A DNA stretch of 64,000 nt. Source: Sanderia malayensis. Taxonomy: Eukaryota; Cnidaria; Scyphozoa; Semaeostomeae; Pelagiidae. This document shows, piece after piece, positions 23,764 to 37,080 of the stretch. The notes beneath the pieces were generated by a model that worked only from the letters and a program-made list of their open reading frames with translations, was not told where the DNA came from and did not search any database. The translations under genes were made by a program, and so were the position numbers. Location: NCBI GenBank assembly GCA_013076295.1, contig RQOL01000546.1, forward strand, positions 110,270 through 174,269. The letters run 5' to 3'. Position 1 is the first letter of the stretch; each line of letters starts with the position of its first letter.

Positions 23764-23895
23764 AATTAAAAAGCTGCTGTGCAACACAATATCACGAGAT
23801 TGTCAAAGCAGGAGTTTCAGGATAGAATCATTGAAACTATGAACAGAATACCAAAGTGGAAAATAGACAAAACAATTAGTCTGGCCAACGAATAA
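23764..23895 (+). pseudogene. Tc1-type transposase C-terminal fossil, copy 2
   Basis: Same fragment as 22219-22350, ending at the TAA at 23893-23895. It has a 2-base deletion near its start relative to copy 1. Confidence 0.65.
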
Positions 23896-23897
23896 TA

Positions 23898-24107
23898 CAC
23901 GGTTAACGGACGATTAACGGACGGATAACACCATGGTCTATAGTTATTCAGTACTAAATTTAACGATTAACACGGTTAACGGCAATTATTTTAAAATATT
24001 AGTGAATATTTATAAGAATATGCCGTTAACCGTGTTATTCGTCAAATTTAGTACTGAATAACTATAGACCATAGTGTTATCCGTCCGTTAATCGTCCGTT
24101 AACCGTG
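23898..24107. repeat. TTAACGG palindrome, copy 2
   Basis: 210 bp. The arms and TTAACGG iterations of 22353-22564 are preserved. A two-base deletion lies in the AT-rich centre. Confidence 0.85.
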
Positions 24108-24347
24108 CATTGTTGCCACGATTCCAAGTATTCAACATGGTGGGTGGTGCCACGTTATGGACGTTTAGTATGTGTCACTGATTGAAATGACCTTAGGATT
24201 CTAAAATTAAACTGTCATGCTCAACAGGGGTGATATTCCACTGTCTGTTTTTTATTTGGCACTGCATCAGTGCATGTTCTCTCAACAAAACTTGCATTTC
24301 TCAGAACAGCCAAATAATTTGTGTGCGTTGCAACTGTTTTTTTTTTA

Positions 24348-24570
24348 ATGGATCACGGTGATTTCGAATTGAAATTTAAGGTTTTGCGCAATAGGTATCT
24401 AACAACGTACAGTAGGGCAGATTTGACGAAATTTCCCAGCAGGAAATCATTTGGAAAGTCTGTTTGGAGGCTTACTCAAACGAATCTCGCGTGAGTGTGG
24501 CTCATCGGGTGTGTAGTCAAGAGAAACATCAGGATGGGAAGAGATGGAGAAATTATGCATTCTTACTTTA
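24348..24570 (+). pseudogene. Rep-like N-terminal fossil, copy 2
   Basis: Same relic as 22807-23030, starting at the ATG at 24348. Small deletions near 24468-24475 move the downstream VCSQEKHQDG segment into a different relative frame from copy 1. Not functional. Confidence 0.68.
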
Positions 24571-24915
24571 TCCACAAGCTTGGCGCAGCGCTGCACTTTG
24601 CTGGAGTACTTTAATTTTAAACATATGTGTGGCATCAATTTTGTATCTGAACACAGACGAGAATAGAAAAAAGTTATGATGTGACTTGTTCAAGCACAAT
24701 TGTATATTATCTATAACACAAATGCCTAACAGACCTTTTTGAACGCAATAATGTACTCAAAGAGAAGCAGCCTCGTTTTCAAAATGTGACGACAAAAGCT
24801 AATCGACATTAGTTACACCATTTTGAGCACCATATTCGAACTCAGCAGGTTGAAATTACCCACAGTAGATAAAATCGGGCATGCTGGCCTTATATTTAGG
24901 AATTTTCACCGAAGA

Positions 24916-25170
24916 CAATCATTGACAAAAGGTCTTGAGACATTGAAAAATTTGCGTCACTTTTCAATGAGAAACATAATATTTTTGGAAAATACCGAGC
25001 CATTCCCCTCCCCCCAAATCAATGTTGTTATTTTTGATGGACAGGCTTATCAGGGAGTGCTAAAAACACTTTCTAAACATCCTCAACACTGAATAGGGGA
25101 GGGGGGGGATCTGTTTTTTTCGGGACATATGAGGAATTTTTTAACTGTCTCACACCTTATGCGAGGATTG
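24916..25170 (+). repeat. A module, copy 3 (outer right)
   Basis: 255 bp, ending GCGAGGATTG against the right TA (25171-25172). It carries the longest G-rich tract of the copies (GGGGAGGGGGGG at about 25097-25108). Confidence 0.85.
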
Positions 25171-25560
25171 TAGTTCAATATGGTTGAACCTAGTTCCATT
25201 AAGGTGGACTTAATTCCATATGGCTAAACCTAGCTCAATATGTTTGAACCTAGTTCAATATGATGGAAACTAGCTCAATGTGTTGAGCCTAGCTCAATAT
25301 GCTTGAACCCAGTACAATATGGTTAAAAAAATTTCAATATGTTTGAACCTAGTTCTATATGGTTGAACCTAATTCAATATTTTTGAACATAGTTTAATGT
25401 GGTTGAACCTAGCTCAATATGGTTGAACTTATTTCCATATGTCTGAACCTAGTTGAATATGTTTGAACATAGTTCAAAATGGTTGAACCTAGATCAATAT
25501 GTGTGAGCCTAGTTCAATATGTTGGAAACTAGCTCAATATGGTTGAACCTAGTTCAATAT

Positions 25561-28500
25561 GGCTCAACCTAGTTCAAGATGTTTGAGCCTCTTTCAATAT
25601 GGTTGAACCTAGTTCAATATGGTTGAACTTAATTCCATATGGCTAAACCTAGTCAATATGTTTGAACCTAGCTCAATATGGTTGAACCAGTTTCACTATG
25701 TTGAACCTAATTCAACATGTCTGAACCTAGTTCAATATGTTGAACCTTGTTCAACATGGCTGAACCTTGTTCAATATGGTTGGACTTAATTCCATATGTC
25801 TGAACCTAGTTCAAAATGTTTGAACCTAGTTCAATATGGTTGAACCTAGTTCAATATGGTTGAACTTAATTTCATACGGCTAAACCCAGTTCAATATGTT
25901 TGAACCTAGCTCAATATGGTAGAACCCAGTTCACTATGGTTGAACCTAGTTCAACATGTCTGAAATAGTTCAAAATGTTTGAACTAGTTCAATATGGTTG
26001 AACCTAGTTCAATATGGTTGAACCTAGTTCAATGTGTGTGAGCCTAGTTCAATATGTTTGAACCTAGTTCAATATGGTTGAACCTAAATAAATGTGGTTG
26101 AATTTAATTCCATATGGCTAAACCTAGTTCAATATGCTTGAACCCAGTACAATATGCTTAAAATATTTCAATATGTTTGAACCTAGTTCAATACGGTTGA
26201 ACCTAGTTCAATTTGGCTAACCTAGTTCGATATGTTTGAACGTAGTTCAATAGGTTGAACCGGTTCAATATGTTGAACATAGTTCAATGTGGTTGAACCT
26301 AGTTCAATATGGTTGAACCTAGTTCAATATGCCTGAACCTAGTTCAATATGTTTGAACCTGGTTCAATATGCTCAACCTAGTTCAATGTGGTTAAACCTA
26401 GTTCAATATTGTTGGATATAATTCCATATGGGCTAAGCCTAGTTCAATACGATTGGAACCTACCCAATATGGTTGAACATAGTTCAATATGGCTGGACTT
26501 CATTCAATATGGCTAAACTATTTTAATATGTTTGAACCTAGCTCAGTATGGCTTAACCTAGTTCAATTTCGCTCAACCCAGTTCGATATGTTTGAACCTA
26601 GATCAATAAGGTTGAACCTAGTTCAAAATGATTGAACCTACTTCAGTATATTTGAACTAGTTCAATATGGTTGAACCTAGTTTCAATATGTTTGAACCTA
26701 GTACAATAGGGTTGAAACTAATTCAATATGTTTGAACCTAGTTCAATATGGTTGAAGCCAGTTCAATATGGTCGGACGTCTTTCGATATGGCTAAACCTA
26801 GTTCAATATGTTTGAACCTAGTTCAAAATGTTTGAACCTAGTTCTTGAACCTAGTTCCATTAGAGTGGACTTATTTCCATATGGCTGAACCTAGTTCAAT
26901 ATGTTTGAACCTATTTCAATATGATGGAAACTAGTTCAATATAGTTGAAACTAGTTCAATATGTTTGAACCGAGTTTAATATGTTTAAACCCAGTTAAAT
27001 ATGCTTGGACCTAGTTCAATATGGTTGAACTTAATTCCATATGGCTAAACCTAGTTCAATATGTTTGAACCTAGCTCAATATATTTGAACCTAGCTCAAT
27101 ATGGCTGAACCTAGTTCAATATGGTTGAACCTAGTTCAATATGTGTGAGCCTAGTTCAATATATTTGAACGTAGTTCAATATGTTGAACCTAGTGCGAAA
27201 TGGTTGAACCTAGTTCCGTATGTTTGGCCTAGTTCAATATGGTTGCACCTAGTTCCATTAGGGTGGACTTAATTCCATATGGCTAAACCTAGTTCAATAT
27301 GGTTGAACTTATTTCCATATGTCTGAACCTAGTTGAATATGTTTGAACCTAGTTCAAAATGGTTGAACTAGTTTAATATGTGGGAGCCTAGTTCAATATG
27401 TTTGAACCTAGTTCAATATGGTTGAACCTAGTACAAAATGCTGAACCTTGTTCAATATGGTTTGAACCCAGTTCGAAATGGTTTGAACATAGTTCCGTAT
27501 GTTTGAGCCCAGTTGAATATGGTTGAACCTAGTTCCATTAGGGTGGACTTAATTCCACATGGCTAAACCTAGTTCAATATGGTTGAACTTATTTCCATAT
27601 GTCTAACCTAGTTGAATATGTTTGAACTTGTTCAAAATGGTTGAACCTAGCTCAATATGGTTGAACCTAGTTCAATATGGCTCAACCTAGTTCAACATGT
27701 TGGAGCCTCTTTCAATATGGTTGAACCTAGTTAAATATGGTTGAATTTAATTCCATATGGCTAAACCTAGTTCAATATGTTTGAAACTAATTCAATATGT
27801 TTGAACCTAGTTCAATATGGTTGAACTTAGTTCAATATGGTGGACTTCATTCCATATGGCTAAGCCTAGTTCAACATGTTTGAAGCTAGCTCAATATGGC
27901 TGAACTAGTTCAATTTGGCTCAACCTAGTTCGATATGTTTGAACCAAGTTCAATATGGTTGAGCCTGGTTCAATATGGTTGAACCTAGTTCAATATGTTT
28001 GAACCCAGTTCAATGTGTTTGAACCTAGTTCAATATGGTTGAACCTAGTTCAATATGGTGGACATAATTCCAAATTGCTAAATCAAGTTCAATATATTTG
28101 AACCTAGTTCAATATAGTTGAAACTAGTTCAATATTTTGAGCCTAGTTCAATATGTTTAAACCTAGTTAACTACGGTTAACCTAGTTCAACATGTTTGAT
28201 CCTGGTTCAATATGGTTGAACCTAGTTCAATATGGTTGGACATAATTCCATATGGCTAAACCTAGCTCGATATGTTTGAACTTGGTTTAATATGGTTGAG
28301 CCTAGTTCAATATGGTTGAACCTAGTTCAATATGGTTGAACTTCATTCCATATGGCTAAACCTAGTTCAATATGTTTAAACCTTGTTCAACATGGTTGAA
28401 CTTTGTTCAATACGGTTGACTTAATTCCATATGTCTGAACCTAGTTCAATATGTTTGAACCTAGTTCAATATGGTCGAACCTAGTTCAAAATGATTGAAC

Positions 28501-31500
28501 CTACTTCAGTATATTTGAGCCTAGTTCAATATGGTTGAACCTAGTTCAATATGTTTGATCCTAGTCCAATAGGGTTGAAACTAATTCAATATGTTTGAAC
28601 CTAGTTCAATATGGTTGAAGCCAGCTCAATATGGTTGGACGTCTTTCCATATGGCTAAACCTAGTTCATATGTTTAAACCTAGTTAATATGGTTGAACTT
28701 AATTCCATATGGCTAAACCTAGTTCAATATGTGTGAACCTAGCTCAATATGGTTAACCTAGTTCAATACGGTTGGACTTAATTCCATATGGCTAAACCTA
28801 GTTCCATATGTTTTGAACTTGGTTCAATATGGTTGAGCCTAGTTCAATATGGTTGAACCTAGTTCAATATGTTTGAGCCTTGTTCAACATGGCTGAACCT
28901 TGTTCAATATGGTTGAACTTAACTCCATATGTCTGAACTGAGTTCAATATGTTTGAACTTGGTTCAATATGGTTGAGCCTGGTTCAATATGGTTGAACCT
29001 AGTTCAATATGTTTGAACCCAGTTCAATGTGTTTGAACCTAGTTCAATATGGTTGAACCTAGTTCAATATGGGTGGACAAATTCCAAATTGCTAAATCAA
29101 GTTCAATATATTTGAACCTAGTTCAATATAGTTGAAACTAGTTCAATATGTTTGAACCTAGTTCAATATGTTTAAACCTAGTTAACTACGGTTGAACCTA
29201 GTTCAACATGTTTGATCCTGGTTCAATATGGTTGAACCTAGTTCAATATGGTTGGACATAATTCCATATGGCTAAACCTAGCTCGATATGTTTGAACTTG
29301 GTTTAATATGGTTGAGCCTAGTTCAATATGGTTGAACCTGGTTCAATATGTTTAAACCTAGTTAAATATGGTTGAACCTAGTTCAATATGTTGGAAACTA
29401 GCTCAATATGGTTGAACCTAGTTCAATATGGCTCAACCTAGTTCAAGATGTTTGAGCCTCTTTCAATATGGTTGAACCTAGTTCAATATGTTAACTTAAT
29501 TCCATATGGCTAAACCTAGTTCAATATGTTTGAACCTAGCTCAATATGGTTGAACCCAGTTCACTATGGTTGAACCTAATTCAACATGTCTGAACCTAGT
29601 TCAATATGTTTGAACCTTGTTCAACATGAACTTGTTCAATATGGTTGGGACTTTAATTCCATATGTCTGAACCTAGTTCAAAATGTTTGAACCTAGTTCA
29701 ATATGGTTGAACCTAGTTCAATATGGTTGAACTTAATTTCATACGGCTAAACCCAGTTCAATATGTTTGAACCTAGCTCAATATGGTAGAACCCAGTTCA
29801 CTATGGTTGAACCTAGTTCAACATGTCTGAACATAGTTCAAATGTTTGAACCTAGTTCAATATGGTTGAACCTAGTTCAATATGGTTGAACCTAGTTCAA
29901 TGTGTGTGAGCCTAGTTCAATATGTTTGAACTAGTTCAATATGGTTTGAACCTAAATAAATGTGTTGAATTTAATTCCTATATGGCTAACCTAGTTCAAT
30001 ATGCTTGAACCCAGTACAATATGGCTTAAAATATTTCAATATGTTTGAACCTAGTTCAATATGGTTGAACTAGTTCAATATGCCTGAACCTAGTTCAATA
30101 TGTTTGAACCTGGTTCAATATGCTCAAACCTAGTTCAATGTGGTTGAACCTAGTTCAATATTGTTGGATATAATTCCATATGGCTAAGCCTAGTTCAATA
30201 CGTTGGAACCTACCTCAATATGGTTGAACTAGTTCAATATGGCTGGACTTCATTCAATATGGCTAAACCTATTTCAATATGTTTGAACCTAGCTCAGTAT
30301 GCTGAACCTAGTTCAATTTCGCTCAACCCAGTTCGATATGTTTGAACCTAGATCAATAGGTTGAACCTAGTTCAAAATGATTGAACCCTACTTCAGTATA
30401 TTTGAACCTAGTTCAATATGGTTGAACCTAGTTCAATATGTTTGAACCTAGTACAATAGGGTTGAAAAATTCAATATGTTTGAACCTAGTTCAATATGGT
30501 TGAAGCCAGTTCATATGGCGACGTCTTTCGATATGGCTAAACCTAGTTCAATATGTTTGAACCTAGTTCAAATGTTTGAACCTAGTTCAATATGTTGAAC
30601 CTAGTTCCATTAGAGTGGACTTATTTCCATATGGCTGAACCTAGTTCAATATGTTTGAACCTATTTCAATATGATGGAAACTAGTTCAATATAGTTGAAA
30701 CTAGTTCAATATGTTTGAACCGAGTTTAATATGTTTAAACCCTGTTAAATATGCTTGGACCTAGTTCAATATGGTTGAACTTAATTCCATATGGCTAAAC
30801 CTAGTTCAATATGTTTGAACCTAGCTCATATATTTGAACCTAGCTCAATATGGCTGAACCTAGTTCAAGATGGCTGAACCTAGTTCAATATGTGTGAGCC
30901 TAGTTCAATATATGAACGTAGTTCAATATGGTGGAACCTAGTGCGAAATGGTTGAACCTAGTTCCGTATGTTTGAGCCTAGTTCAATATGGTTGCACCTA
31001 GTTCCATTAGGGTGGACTTAATTCCATATGGCTAAACCTAGCTCAATATGGTTGAGCTTATTTCCATATGTCCGAACCTAGTTGGATATGTTTGAACCTA
31101 GTTCAAAATGGTTGAACCTAGTTTAATATGTGGGAGCCTAGTTCAATATTTTGAACCTAGTTCAATATGGTTGAACCTAGTACAAAATGGCTGAACCTTG
31201 TTCAATATGGTTGAACCCAGTTCGAAATGGTTGAACCTTATTCCGTATGTTTGAGCCCAGTTCAATATGGTTGAACCTAGTTCCATTAGGGGGACTTAAT
31301 TCCACATGGCTAAACCTAGTTCAATATGGTTGAACTTATTTCCATATGTCTGAACCTAGTTGAATATGTTTGAAACTTGTTCAAATGGTTGAACCTAGCT
31401 CAATATGGTTGAACCTAGTTCAATATGGCTCAACCTAGTTCAACATGTTGGAGCCTCTTTCATCATATGGTTGAACCTAGTTCAATATGGTTGAACTTAA

Positions 31501-34500
31501 TTCCATATGGCTAAACCTAGTTCAATATGTTTGAACCTAGCTCAATATGGTTGACCCCAGTTCACTTTGGTTGAACCTAATTCAACATGTCTGAACCTAG
31601 TTCAATATGTTTGAACCTTGTTCAACATGGCTGAACCCTGTTCAATATGGTTGGACTTAATTCCATATGTCTGAACCTAGTTCAAAATGTTTGAACCTAG
31701 TTTTAATATGGTTGAAAATAGTTCAATATGGTTGAACTTAATTCCATATGGCTAAACCTAGTTCAATATGTTTGAACCTAGCTCAATATGGTTAAACCTA
31801 GTTCAATATGTTTGAACCTAGTTCAATATGGTTGAACCTAGTTCAATATGGTTGAACCTAGTTCAATATGGTTGAACCCAGTTCAATATGGTTGAACCTA
31901 GTTCAATATGTGTGAACCTGGTTCAATATGTTTTAAACCTAGTTAAATATGGTTGAACCTAGTTCAATATGGTTGAATCTAGCTCAATATTGTTGAAGCT
32001 AGTTCAATTTGGCTCAACCTAGTTCGATATGTTTGAACCTAGTTCAAACTGGTTGAACCCACTTCAATATGTGTGAGCCTAGTTCAATATGTTTGAACCT
32101 AGTTCAATATGGTTGAACCTAGTTCAAAATGGTTGAGCCTAGTTCAATATGTTGAACCTGGTTCAATATGTTTAAACCTAGTTAAATATGGTTGAACCCT
32201 AGTTCAATATGGTTGAACCTAGTTAACTATGGTTGAGCCTAGTTCAACATGTTTGATCCTGGTTCAATATGGTTGAACCTAGTTCAATATGTTTGGACTT
32301 AATTCCATATGGCTAAACCTAGTTCGATATGTTTGAACTTGGTTCAATATGGTTGAGCCTAGTTCAATATGGCTCAACCTAGTTCAAGATGTTTGAGCCT
32401 CTTTCAATATGGTTGAACCTAGTTCAATATGGTTGAACTTAATTCCATATGGCTAAACCTAGTTCAATATGTTTGAACCTAGCTCAATATGGTTGAACCC
32501 AGTTCACTATGGTTGAACCTAATTCAACATGTCTGAACCTAGTTCAATATGTTTGAACCTTGTTCAACATGGCTGAACCTTGTTCAATATGGTTGGACTT
32601 AATTCCATATGTCTGAACCTAGTTCAAAATGTTTGAACCTAGTTCAATATGGTTGAACCTAGTTCAAAATGGTTGAACTTAATTTCATACGGCTAAACCC
32701 AGTTCAATATGTTTGAAGCTAGTTCAATATGTTTGAACCTAGTTCAATATGGTTGAACCTAAATAAATGTGGTTGAATTTAATTCCATATGGCTAAACCT
32801 AGTTCAATATGCTTGAACCCAGTACAATATGGCTTAAAATATTTCAATATGTTTGAACCTAGTTTAATATGGTTGAACCAAGTTCAATGTGGTTGGACTT
32901 CATTCCATATGACTAAACCTAGCTCAATTTGTTTGAACCTAGCTCAATACGGTTGAACCTAGTTCAATTTGGCTCAACCTAGTTCGATATGTTTGAACGT
33001 AGCTCAATATGGTTGAACCTGGTTCAATATGTTGAACATAGTTCAATGTGGTTGAACCTAGTTCAATATGGTTGAACCTAGTTCAATATGCCTGAACCTA
33101 GTTCAATAGTTTGAACCTGGTTCAATATGCTCAAACCTAGTTCAATGTGGTTGAACCTAGTTCAATATTGTTGGAAATAATTCCATATGGCTAAGCCTAG
33201 TTCAATACGTTGGAACCTACCTCAATATGGTTGAACCTAGTTCAATATGGCTGGACTTCATTCAATATGGCTAAACCTATTTTAATATGTTTGAACCTAG
33301 CTCAGTATGGCTTAACCTAGTTCAATTTCGCTCAACCCAGTTCGATATGTTTGAACCTAGATCAATAAGGTTGAACCTAGTTCAAAATGATTGAACCTAC
33401 TTCAGTATATTTGAACCTAGTTCAATATGGTTGAACCTAGTTCAATATGTTTGAACCTAGTACAATAGGGTTGAAACTAATTCAATATGTTTGAACCTAG
33501 TTCAATATGGTTGAAGCCAGTTCAATATGGTCGGACGTCTTTCGATATGGCTAAACCTAGTTATTGTTTCCCTAGTTCAAAATGTTTGAACCTAGTTCAA
33601 TATGGTTGAACCTAGTCCATTAGAGTGGACTTATTTCCATATGGCAGAACCTAGTTCAATATGTTTGAACCTATTTCAATATGATGGAAACTAGTTCAAT
33701 ATAGTTGAAACTAGTTCAATATGTTTGAACCGAGTTTAATATGTTTTAAACCCAGTTAAATATGCTTGGACTAGTTCAATAGTATGAACTTAATTCCATA
33801 TGGCTAAACCTAGTTCATATATGTTTGAACCTAGCTCAATATATTTGAACCTAGCTCAATATGGCTGACCTAGTTCAATATGGCTGAACCTAGTTCAATA
33901 TGTGTGAGCCTAGTTCAATATATTTGACGTAGTTCAATATGGTGGAACCTAGTGCGAAATGGTTGAACCTAGTTCCGTATGTTTGAGCCTAGTTCAATAT
34001 GGTTGCACCTAGTTCCATTAGGGTGGACTTAATTCCATATGGCTAAACCTAGTTCAATATGGTTGAACTTATTTCCATATGTCTGAACCTAGTTGAATAT
34101 GTTTGAACCTAGCTCAAAATGGTTGAACCTAGTTTAATATGTGGGAGCCTAGTTCAATATGTTTGAACCTAGTTCAATATGGTTGAACCTAGTACAAAAT
34201 GGCTGAACCTTGTTCAATATGGTTGAACCCAGTTCGAAATGGTTGAACTAGTTCCGTATGTTTGAGCCCAGTTCAATATGGTTGAACCTAGTTCCATTAG
34301 GATGGACTTAATTCCACATGGCTAAACCTATTCAATATGGTTGAACATATTTCCATATGTCTGAACCTATTGAATATGTTTGAAACTTGTTCAAAATGGT
34401 TGAACCTAGCTCAATATGGTTGAACCTAGTTCAATATGGCTCAACCTAGTTCAACATGTTGGAGCCTCTTTCAATATGGTTGAACCTAGTTAAATATGGT

Positions 34501-34620
34501 TGAATTAATTCCATATGGCTAAACCTAGTTCAATATGTTTGAAACTAATTCAAATGTTTGAACCTAGTTCAATATGGTTGAACTTAGTTCAATATGGTTG
34601 GACTTCATTCCATATGGCTA
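25561..34620. repeat. Higher-order repeat block with units of about 3.9 and 2.9 kb
   Basis: A marker monomer series (GGCTCAACCTAGTTCAAGAT followed by GTTTGAGCCTCTTTCAATAT) recurs at 25561, about 29430 and 32371. After each, the same variants follow in order, such as CAGTACAATATGGCTTAAAA and CTTCATTCAATATGGC. The units differ in length through internal deletions. Boundaries are approximate. Confidence 0.75.
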
Positions 34621-36900
34621 AACCTAGTTCCATATGTTTGAACTTGGATTCAATATGGTTGAGCCTAGTTCAATATGGTTGAACCTAGTTCAATATGTTT
34701 GAGCCTTGTTCAACATGGCTGAACCTTGTTCAATATGGTTGAACTTAACTCCATATGTCTGAACTGAGTTCAATATGGTTGAACTAGTTCAATATGGTTG
34801 AACTTAATTCCATATGGCTAAACCTAGTTCAATATGTTTGAACCTAGCTCAATATGGTTGACCCCAGTTCACTTTGGTTGAACCTAATTCAACATGTCTG
34901 AACCTAGTTCAATATGTTTGAACCTTGTTCAACATGGCTGAACCCTGTTCAATTATGGTTGGACTTAATTCCATATGTCTGAACCTAGTTCAAAATGTTT
35001 GAACCTAGTTTAATATGGTTGAAAATAGTTCAATATGGTTGAACTTAATTCATATGGCTAAACCTAGTTCAATATGTTTGAACCTAGCTCAATATGGTTT
35101 AAACCTAGTTCAATATGTTTGAACCTAGTTCAATATGGTTTGAACCTAGTTCAATATGGTTGAACCTAGTTCAATATGGTTGAACCCAGTTCAATATGGT
35201 TGAACCTAGTTCAATATGTGTGAACCTGGTTCAATATGTTTAAACCTAGTTAAATATGGTTGAACCTAGTTCAATATGGTTGAATCTAGCTCAATATTGT
35301 TGAAGCTAGTTCAGTTTGGCTCAACCTAGTTCGATATGTTTTGAACCGTAGTTTCAAAACTGGTTGAACCACTTCAATATGTGTGAGCCTAGTTCAATAT
35401 GTTTGAACCTAGTTCAAATTGGTTGAACCTAGTTCAAATGGTTGAACCTAGTTCAATATGTTTGAACCTGGTTCAATATGTTTAAACCTAGTTAAACAAT
35501 GGTTGAACCTAGTCAACTCATGGTTGAACCTAGTTAACTATGGTTGAGCCTAGTTCAACATGTTTGATCCTGGTTCAAATATGGTTTGAACCTAGTTCAA
35601 TATGTTTTGGACTTAATTCCATATGGCTAAACCTAGTTCGATATGTTGAACTTGGTTCAATATGGTTGAACTAGTTCAATATGGCTCAACCTAGTTCAAT
35701 ATGTTTGAACTTTGTTCAACATGGCTGAACCTTGTTCAGTCATGGTTGAGCTTAATTCCATATGGCTAAACCTAGTTCAATATGTTTGAACCTAGCTCAA
35801 TATGGTTGAACCCAGTTCAACATGTCTGAACCTAGTTCGAAATGTTTGAACTCGTTTCAATATGGTTGAACCTAATTCAATATGTTTTGAACCTTGTTCA
35901 ACATGGCTGAACCTTGTTCAATACGGTTGGACCTAATTCATATGTCTGAACCTAGTTCAATATGTTTTCAACCTATTTCAATATGGTTGAACCTAGTTCA
36001 AAATGATTGAACCTACTTCAGTATATATGAACTAGTTCAATATGGTTTGAACCTAGTTCAATATGTTTGAACGTATACAATAGGGTTGAAATAATTCAAT
36101 AGGTTTGAACCTAGTTCAATATGGTTGAAGCCAGTTCAACATGGTTGGACGTCTTTCATATGGCTAAACCTAGTTCAATATTTTTGAACCTAGTTCAATT
36201 GTTTGAACCTAGTTCAATATGTTTGAACCTAGTTCAATATGTTTTAAACCTAGTTAAATATGGTTGAACTTAATTCCATATGGCTAAACCTAGTTCAATA
36301 TGTTTGAACCAAGTCAATATGGTTGAACCTAGTTAACTATGGTTGAACCAAGTTGAACATGTTTGATCCTGGTTCAATATGGTTGAACCTAGTTCAATAT
36401 GGTTGAACTTACTTCCATATAGCTAAACCTAGTTCAATATGTTTGAACCTAGCTCAAAATGGTTGAACCCAGTTCACTATGGTTGAAACTAATTCAACAT
36501 GTCTGAAACTAGTTCAATATGTTTGATCCTTGTTCAATATGTTTAAACCTAGTTAAATATGGTTGGACTTAATTCCATATGTCTGAACCTAGTTCAAAAT
36601 GTTTGAACCTAGTTCAATATGGTTGAACCTAATTCAAGATGTTTGAACCTTGTTCAACATGGCTGAACCTTGTTCAATATGGTTGGACTTAACTCCATAT
36701 GTCTGAACCTAGTTCAATATGGTTGAACCTAGTTCAATATGGTTGAACCTAGTTCAAAATGATTGAACCTACTTCAGTATATTTGAACCTAGTTCAATAT
36801 GGTTGAACCTAGTTCAATATGTTTGAACCTAGTACAATGGGGTTGAAACTAATTCAATAGTTTGAACCTAGTTCAATATGGTTGAAGCCAGTTCAATATG

Positions 36901-37080
36901 GTTGGACGTCTTTCCATATGGCTAAACCTAGTTCAATATGTTTAAACCTAGTTAAATATGGTTGAACTTAATTCCATATGGCTAAACCTAGTTCAATATG
37001 TGTGAACCTAGCTCAATATGGTTGAACCTAGTTAACTATGGTTGAACCAAGCTCAACATGTTTTATCCTGGTTCAGTATG
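36901..37080. repeat. Paralogous empty site of the 2070-5601 retrotransposon
   Basis: The monomer order here (GTCTTTCCATATGGC, CTAAACCTAGTTCAATATG, TTTAAACCTAGTTAAATATG and on to ATGTTTTATCCTGG) is the same as the two retrotransposon flanks joined together. This gives the pre-integration sequence. Confidence 0.85.

Larger units (their letters stand above)
23632..24915 (+). mobile_element. B segment, copy 2
   Basis: 1284 bp, the second tandem copy of the B segment at 22084-23378, with scattered one- to several-base indels (for example the TGACGTCA site is reduced to TGACGACA near 24788). Same content and order: transposase fossil, palindrome, Rep fossil, terminal inverted repeats. Confidence 0.8.
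21833..25170 (+). mobile_element. Composite TA-flanked DNA transposon, structure A-B-A-B-A
   Basis: A 3.3-kb insertion between two TA dinucleotides (21831-21832, 25171-25172) at the centre of a monomer's CCTAGTTC. It holds three same-orientation A modules of about 250 bp (21833-22083, 23379-23631, 24916-25170) separated by two B segments of about 1.29 kb. Each A has its own inverted ends (CAATCATTGACAAAAGG... and ...CCTTATGGCGAGGATTG). Each B begins TCTTTGGTGAAAATTCC and ends with its inverse. The two A-B units are nearly identical, differing mainly by small indels. The TA duplication and the B-encoded transposase remnant place it with the Tc1/mariner superfamily. No intact gene remains, so it is non-autonomous. 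A single-unit inverted copy lies at 54146-55951. Confidence 0.85.

Noticed and set aside
33560..33575. Short non-satellite string (TATTGTTTCC) inside the array
   Set aside because: The paralogous units at about 26800 and 30550 have normal monomers here. It looks like a local consensus error in the indel-rich contig.
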